Shown piece by piece: positions 33,880 through 39,390 of a DNA stretch of 39,390 bases (its first letter is position 1; the number at the start of each line of letters is the position of its first letter). The stretch is taken from contig JANFAH010000177.1 in NCBI GenBank assembly GCA_024663395.1, positions 1-39,390 on the forward strand, given 5' to 3'. This DNA is from Pisolithus tinctorius (lineage: Eukaryota; Basidiomycota; Agaricomycetes; Boletales; Pisolithaceae). The position numbers were made by a program, and so were the translations under genes. The notes under the pieces were generated by a model. That model worked only from the letters and a program-made list of their open reading frames with translations, searched no databases and was not told the DNA's origin.

Positions 33880-34680
33880 GAACTCACGGAGCCAACACAA
33901 GTCCTCACGGTGAACACATTCCCGATCTGAACGACAGGCCCTCTGGAAGCCTGCAGCAAGATGCTGGGTCTAATGCTCAACGGAATGAATCTACCTCCAA
34001 CGATATTGTCATACCTATGTTGTCCCCTGAGGCACCACAAGACTTGAATGATCGATTCTCATCCATCTCATTGACGCCTGGGCCTCTCCCACTCCCCTGC
34101 CCGTCGCCGCCCAGTTCGTTGCTCCTGACTTTTACGGACCAGGATCAATTGCAACCTCTGGAGGAGAGAATTCTGCATATGCAGATTGCACGGTCTGTAC
34201 ATCACCCAGGGCCTCCCAACTCGCCGGGTGAGGACGGCGGACCCGGTCCAGTGTCTAGTATTCTACGAAACCAGCATTACCCCATTTCCGATGACGGCAG
34301 GGCACCTCATCCTCATAATGAACTCGATCCCGACCCAAATGATGGACCCTCTGGAAGGCTGCCGCATGACGTCGGGTCTAATGCGCAACGGAACGAATCT
34401 ACCTCCAACCGTAATGTCGTGCCTCCGTTGATTTCTGAGGCACCGCCAGACATGAATGGTCAATTCTCATCCATCTCATCAACGCCTGGCCATCATCTGC
34501 TTCCCTGCCTGTCGCTTCCCAGTTCATCGCTCCTGACTTCTACAGACCAACTACCTCCAGCGGAGAGAACTTCCCCACAGTCTGTATGTCACCCATGATT
34601 CGGTGAGGATGGTATACCCGGTTTGACGTCTAGAACTCCACGAAATCAGTACTACCCTGTTTTCGATGGCAGCCAAGCGT
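33880..34680 (+). repeat. Imperfect tandem duplication of about 130 codons in gene D exon 3
   Basis: DLNDRPSG...GSNAQRNESTSN...EAPQDLNDRFSSIS (from about 33924) recurs as DPNDGPSG...GSNAQRNESTSN...EAPPDMNGQFSSIS (from about 34332). The following linker also recurs: PGEDGGPGPVSSILRNQHYP versus FGEDGIPGLTSRTPRNQYYP. The in-frame TGA at 34596-34598 sits just before the second linker. Confidence 0.85.
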
Positions 34681-37066
34681 CCAGCATGCCCACACCTGCT
34701 ACCATGCATGAAAACTGCCCAACACCGTCGATGCATGATTTTTTGGTTTCTGCTCGCGTGAACGAATTGGCTCGGTCAGACGCTGGCATTGCTGGTGTGG
34801 AGCTGGACAACGATCATTGGCAAGATGATGCCCTTGCACCTACGACAATAGCGCATCCTTCGATGACTCCATCATTGCTGGCTTGCGATCACCTGTCATC
34901 ACCTGTTGCGACTGTGACCATAGACTCGCTACCAGGTCTTGTCGCCAATAGACCTGAGTTCCCACCGGATAATTTGGTTTCACATCCTGGTACTGTCTAT
35001 TGGCTTTTTGCTGCTGCTTGTTGCTGACAACTTACAAGTGCCTGATTTTCATTATGATTGCATGGATAATGTCAACGTCGAAGATGGTGATGAAGGTTAT
35101 GGTATGGTAGCTACAGACCAATCCCGAGTGCCTGGTTTCCACGACGACGATGCTGGGCTTGCCGATTCTAGCAGAAATCCCGATGTGAGCCAGCGATCCC
35201 CGGGATGGCAGGATACTTGCCCTATAAAATCAGGGCCTTATGGGAGTGACATCCACAATCGAAAGGAGAGCGGTGGAGGACCTTCCCCATCTCCTCAACC
35301 TGGTACTGTGTCTATTGACCCGTTGCCACTGTTTTCTACTGACGAATTCCAAGTAGCCGATTTCCATGACAAGTGTGTAATGGAATATGGAGATGTTGAA
35401 CATAACGATGAAGGGTATGGTTCAGCAGCTGCTGACGAGTCCCAAGTGCCCGGTTCCCACGATGACCATGCCATGGAATGCGGACATAACGATGTTGATA
35501 CCGAAGATTACGATGAAGATTGGAGAGGCTATGTGGCAGACTGCGATGGTGAAGATGAGCCCGTCGGTTTTAGCGGGCATACATCGGAGAACCCAGGTGT
35601 AAGCCAGGGATTTGCAGGACAGCAGCCTTCAGATAAGGCAAGTAATAGGTGTATGGTATGATCTCGCCCCAACATTCCTTCCTCATAACATGTACTGAAG
35701 TAGCTGTACGCAGGACGTGGCTCTCGAGCAGCTCTTGGGAGGCGACCAGGTCTGTACTGCTGTACGAAGCTATGCTGCATATGTTCATGAATTTTCAGAA
35801 CCAGTCCGTGACAAAGGCAGATCTAATCGTACTCATGTCCGCAGTGCTAGACTTGCGTGATGCTATAGTGATGCAGGGAGCCATGGAAAAATCGTCTCCA
35901 GCCCCGAAAGGGCTATCTACGGTCACACCTGCCAACCCCACGCTTAACCCTGAGGAAGAGCAGGTGCCCAACTATGAACAAAAATACCGAGATGGTGTGA
36001 CGCTCGTTTTACAGGTAGGTCTAGCACCCTGGGTGATGTATCTTGATACTAGGATTAATGTCTTACAGGAGAACGTGCGGCAGCATGCAGTCCACCTACT
36101 AGGTCGAGGGAACAAGTGGCGTCCTTTTCCAATGGCGAGCGTCGCGTCATCACAAGAAACTGCACTATATGCTGCTACAGGGCATGGAGGGCCCACTGCT
36201 GAGGACTTCCGTTTGGACTTCCAAGGACCGCTTTCTTTGGACTGGAACAAACGTGCTACAGAAGTCTTTGCATCTCACTTCTTTGAATGTGGATGGTATG
36301 GTTCTCCAAACAAAAGCGCTATTAAGAAAGTCTTCCGGACTCACCTGCGCACCCTACGTGCGCAGTACACGGATTTGCAAGCCGATAGTGACCCTGATGA
36401 CGAGCAGCTGCAAATTAAGCGTGACGAAGAAAAGGAGAATGCAAGAGATCAGAGACGCCGCTCGGTAAGATTTCTTCTGACATGGTGTAGGACTCTGCTG
36501 AATTCTGGCTGCCTTTCATAGCTGCGACATCGTCGGGCAAATGCTTGCTCGGCACATCTGGACCTTGCGCACTTTAAGCCCCTTTGGAAAACCCTGCCCC
36601 ATGATGCAATGAGTGGCGACGAGTCCGACCACCTGCCTGGTTTGAAGCGATATGCCATTACACGACTGAACTAGCGCTCTCAGATGGCTACCGATTGGTT
36701 ATGAGTGTTTGATCTTATTCATCTTTCCACCCGGTTCAATGCGAATGGCTGAGCCAAACGTGGTGCTTTCCCACATACGCGGGTCCCTTCACGCCGGGTG
36801 GAATCAGCAGGTGCGGCAGTCCCAGGCTTACCGAGCAACTTCTATGATAGTACCTGGCTCCTCAATCTGGATGACAATGATAAAGTCAGGCTCAACATAC
36901 TTCCAGAGGTGGATTTATCACACACGGAGGCTGTTTTGAGGTAAGTTACAGTTCATCCCCTCGCTTGTACTCCATGCGGAACATATCACACATTTCTAGG
37001 GTAGCGGAGAAATTCAAGGGCGTGAAAGGGAGGAAGCTTGCAAGTAGCGAGGTACGCAGTTCTTAG

Positions 37067-37439
37067 GCTTGGATCATTATCCTATTAGAAGGAACGCGTT
37101 CTGTGGTGTACTTGTGGATAGCTGTTACTACTTGCAGGCGTGTGCATGCTTGGCCCCTGGTACACGTCACCTCTCAATGTACTCGTGTCGAGCCTTAGCA
37201 TTAGTAGATTGTTGTTCGTTGCTTAGTTTTCCTTCTCGTGCTATCATATCTGGCAGGCATGACTATGCAACATCTGATGCCAACGATGAATGCATGTTCT
37301 GATCACTCAAGATCGCTCACCCCGTTATTTTGTCGTTTCCAAGGATAATGTATGGTTCAACTATTCCTATCTTATTGCAACTGACCACCGAACCTGGTTT
37401 GATCGCAGAACCATTTCCGCTGTGTATATTATCCTGGTG
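37067..37439. other. Spacer between gene D and TPR fragment
   Basis: No recognisable gene; short ORFs only. Confidence 0.4.
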
Positions 37440-38054
37440 GCTTCAACAGGCGACATTTCCCTCATCTCTCCACAATTTCGCTTGCGACCACTCGAAGAGT
37501 TTCGTGAAACAGGCTACCATATGCGAGTTGGGGGGAACGATTGAGCTGTTCCATGCAGCGTTGGAACTACGTCCCCCTGGGCATCAACGTTGGTCTTCGT
37601 CGCTCCGTGAACTTGTTCTCTGTCTCTCAAATAGATATGAAAATCAAGGGGTATTATACTCAGATGCGCAGGACTAGAGCTCTGTCTGCCAGGCCATCCT
37701 GACCATGGCATACCTCTTCACAACCTTGCTTGCGACCTCAGGAGGAGGTTTGCGAAAAAGGCTGCGATCCGCGACTTGGGGGGGGAGGTGAGTGACTTGC
37801 TCCGTCAAGCTTCAGAACGACATCCCCCTGGACATTCTGATCGGTTCTCAATGATTGGTCCTGATTGGTCTTCATCCCTCCGTGAACTTGCTCTCTGTCT
37901 GTTCAATAGACATGCCAAGCTTCGGGTAGTCGATGGCTTGGAAGAAGAAGCCATCCCGCTTGGACGCACAGTGCTAGAGCTCTGTCCAACAGGACATCCC
38001 GATCGTGGCATATCTCTCCACCTTGCTCATGGCCTTTGGACGAAGTTTCAGTAA
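37440..38054 (+). pseudogene. Fragment of TPR-repeat protein (CHAT/NACHT-associated type)
   Basis: Degenerate copies of the agaricomycete TPR-like repeat are visible: LFHAALELRPPGHQRWSSSL, then RELVLCLSNRYENQGV, and later SSSLRELALCLFNRHAKLRV, LEEEAIPLGRTVLELC and PTGHPDRGISLHLAHGLWTK. In intact proteins these modules alternate in one frame over hundreds of residues, often with a CHAT or NACHT domain. Here the frame changes several times (37677, about 37770) and there are stops at 37677 and 38054, and no partner domain is present. It is a decayed fragment of such an array. Related but weaker sequence continues to about 38250. Confidence 0.7.
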
Positions 38055-38301
38055 CAGGCACACATGCCTCAGTTGCGCAGGGCATGTTTTCTTGATCAGG
38101 CTATGTCGGTGGTCCATCCGTCCAACGAGCAGGGCTGATATCGCCTCTTCCCTTTTCAACCAGGCCATGACGACTGACTTAGACGATGCCATGTGTCTTT
38201 CAACGTCACACTCGGAGCTCCGATTACCTCATGAAGATGTTTCTGTTACAGGATGTGTTCAGAACCACTGAAATGATGAGGACGACGGGGGTGGGGTTTT
38301 G

Positions 38302-38970
38302 TTCCAATAACCCACAAGGTGTGGGAACTCAAACTTACTTTTTCCAACGCCTTTCAGGCTCTCTCTCATCCCATTGCCACTCTCCGCTACCATCAGTCAT
38401 TTCTTACACCCTCTCAACGCTTTCTGGTAAAAGCGATGTTAGAGCCACCTTCTCCTCGCACGTTCTTTGCCAAGACCCCCCGTCGTTCTGGTGTTTCCCT
38501 TGAGCGAGATGTGAGACTTGTGTCCTAGTTTGTTCTGTAGCTAACTTCAGGTAGGAAGTCCCTATCTTGAGGCAGGTATTTCCCATCCGCCGCCAGCGTT
38601 CCAAGCCGCATCTTTCCTACTCGAGCATTGCAAAGTTCGTATCACTAGGCCGATGCTTGTGCTTTGTTGTTCACACCTTCCTTTAGCTATCGTCCATCTA
38701 TTACTCGAAGCCGTCTTGGATCGTCAAAGCATTTGCTCACGAATTACTCTGTTTCACCATCTCATAATGGGTATGTCTACTAAGCCACTCAAGTTTACAT
38801 CGTCATTTACCATATAAAATGGTAGGCGTGGTGGATTGCACAATCAAGCCACAGCTGCTCATCCATCTCGAACGAAGTACAGTTCAGAGGTTATGCCAGG
38901 CATACGATGTCCATTTGAGGGTAATACTACAGGCCTTTCCTCGTCTACTTGCAAACTGCCCATTCCTTAC
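38302..38970 (+). CDS. Multi-exon coding stretch of unknown family (FVPITHKVW type)
   Basis: Three segments join by GT..AG introns. Segment A, 38302-38514, reads FVPITHKVWELKLTFSNAFQ, then TPSQRFLVKAMLEPPSPRTF and ends FFAKTPRRSGVSLERD. After an intron ending TTCAG, segment B (from 38553) reads PPPAFQAASFLLEHCKVRI and LPLAIVHLLLEAVLDRQSI. After a 55-nt intron (38771-38825), segment C reads VVDCTIKPQLLIHLERSTVQ, then LCQAYDVHLRVILQAFPRLL and stops at TGA 38970-38972. No domain was recognised and no start codon identified upstream. The first ~50 nt recur at 21906, so the family is repeated. The stop overlaps the ATG of the next frame, suggesting either a frameshift or a second gene. Confidence 0.45.
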
Positions 38971-39390
38971 ATGACCCCCAACCCGCTGGCGGGTCCAACC
39001 GAGGGTCGCACCTTTGTAAACACAAAATTTGTAGCCACTGCCCAGGCATCTCCTTCAGTGACCTCACCTGTGGCCCAAATTATCGACTCGACTAGCAACC
39101 ATCTCGGTGGCGTTGTCAACCCTCTAGCGAGATCTGGACTGGTGGCCCCTTGCTCGACTCTGTCCTCTCTCACCTCTCTCGGCAGTCTCACCGGTAGTGA
39201 TGACTCCGAATCCACCACTGGTGTTCAGGATCGTGTGGAGACCGTCCACTCCCAAGGCCCTTGTCAGGCTTCTGGGAAGGATGCAATACCAATCGTAGTT
39301 ACTCGTCCTCCGGACAAGCTTCCCACCGCAACAGAAGGTTTGAGTGGTACAAAGTCACAAATCTCAGCCGTCCCAACCCACGATCAGCCT
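38971..39390 (+). CDS. Ser/Thr-rich open frame running off the window end (partial)
   Basis: ATG at 38971 (MTPNPLAGPTEGRTFVNTKF...) with no stop to 39390, so at least 140 codons. The frame is open upstream to 38818 as well. Composition is rich in Ser, Thr, Pro and Val (VTSPVAQIIDSTSNHL; STLSSLTSLGSLTGSDDSES). It overlaps the stop of the preceding coding stretch by 3 nt, so it may be that protein's continuation after a 1-nt frameshift near 38960. No domain seen; the remainder lies outside the window. Confidence 0.5.
   Translation, partial: MTPNPLAGPTEGRTFVNTKFVATAQASPSVTSPVAQIIDSTSNHLGGVVNPLARSGLVAPCSTLSSLTSLGSLTGSDDSESTTGVQDRVETVHSQGPCQASGKDAIPIVVTRPPDKLPTATEGLSGTKSQISAVPTHDQP

Larger units (their letters stand above)
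32838..37066 (+). pseudogene. Repeat-rich multi-exon gene D with four in-frame stops
   Basis: The ATG is at 32838. Exon 1 (to 33311) has four 24-residue repeats. Later exons are about 33417-33680, 33747-34989, 35039-35648, 35714-36014, 36069-36464, 36522-36940 and 37000-37066. Introns are 49-66 nt with GT..AG ends, apart from the ~105-nt first intron, whose boundary is uncertain. The third exon holds a ~130-residue tandem duplication (GSNAQRNESTSN occurs twice), the fourth two acidic repeats (DEGYG..A.D.S.VPG.HDD). The C-terminal half is ordered: NVRQHAVHLLG, DFRLDFQGPLSLDWNKRATE, FRTHLRTLRAQYTDLQ, MSGDESDHLPGLKRYAI and PGLPSNFYDSTWLLNLD. The last two resemble an abundant uncharacterised agaricomycete family (from memory). 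Stops: TGA 34596-34598, TAG 36672-36674, TGA 36702-36704 and TGA 36750-36752. Likely a dead copy of a dispersed gene; function unknown. Confidence 0.7.

Noticed and set aside
36015..36068. Coding insertion in gene D (18 in-frame codons)
   Set aside because: Starts GTAGGT and ends TTACAG with the length of a typical intron here, so it is read as an in-frame intron.
1..39390. tRNA, rRNA, CRISPR or bacterial-type operon
   Set aside because: No B-box-like tRNA motif, no rRNA signature and no regularly spaced repeats were seen; all genes have spliceosomal introns.

Overview
The window looks like a repeat-rich stretch of an agaricomycete (mushroom-forming basidiomycete) genome. The evidence is short GT..AG introns of about 47-64 nt in every gene that could be reconstructed, a basidiomycete-type Tnp2 transposase, an F-box/leucine-rich protein, a WD40 gene with a C-terminal membrane segment, and a fragment of the fungal TPR arrays with LELRPPGH-type repeats. 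Placement in Boletales is only a guess from the TPR repeat style. No rRNA, tRNA or CRISPR was recognised.

The dominant structure is a large inverted repeat. The left arm is 1-4813 and is cut by the window edge. The right arm is 28343-33155. Paired positions sum to 33156 at every point checked, so no net indel was found over 4.8 kb. Each arm carries a pseudogene of a GYF-domain (Smy2/PERQ-like) protein with the same two stop codons inside the GYF domain, plus the 5' part of a repeat-rich multi-exon gene ('gene D'). At the inner end the left arm runs into an apparently complete membrane/coiled-coil gene ('gene B', 4606-5745, minus). The right arm has only the last ~67 codons of gene B, so the left copy is probably the source there. 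At least 18 differences between the arms were seen by eye, and about 15 are CpG to TpG/CpA transitions.

The 23.5 kb spacer (4814-28342) holds: an intact-looking nine-exon WD40 gene (7368-9218, minus); two small related genes sharing an SRK..PY(N/D)LRSR motif (11040-11709 minus; 14568-15643 plus); two inverted fragments of a SYF2 splicing-factor gene (13121-13354 plus; 19897-20077 minus), both with the same stop; an F-box gene apparently broken by two 1-nt frameshifts (17895-19607); a decayed Ser/Thr-rich gene (20558-21787); a degenerate Tnp2 DNA transposon (22114-26790) whose transposase carries three SAP-like modules; and a C3HC4 RING-finger gene (26976-27627, minus).

Right of the inverted repeat, gene D continues to about 37066. 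It is multi-exon, has internal tandem repeats and four in-frame stops. It is followed by a decayed TPR-repeat fragment (37440-38054) and a multi-exon coding stretch that runs off the window end (38302-39390).

There is no operon-like system here. The unifying theme is duplication, transposition and decay by C-to-T transitions, many at CpG, which fits cytosine methylation or a RIP-like process acting on repeats. Genes that look functional are gene B, the WD40 gene, the small gene at 11040-11709 and possibly the RING gene.
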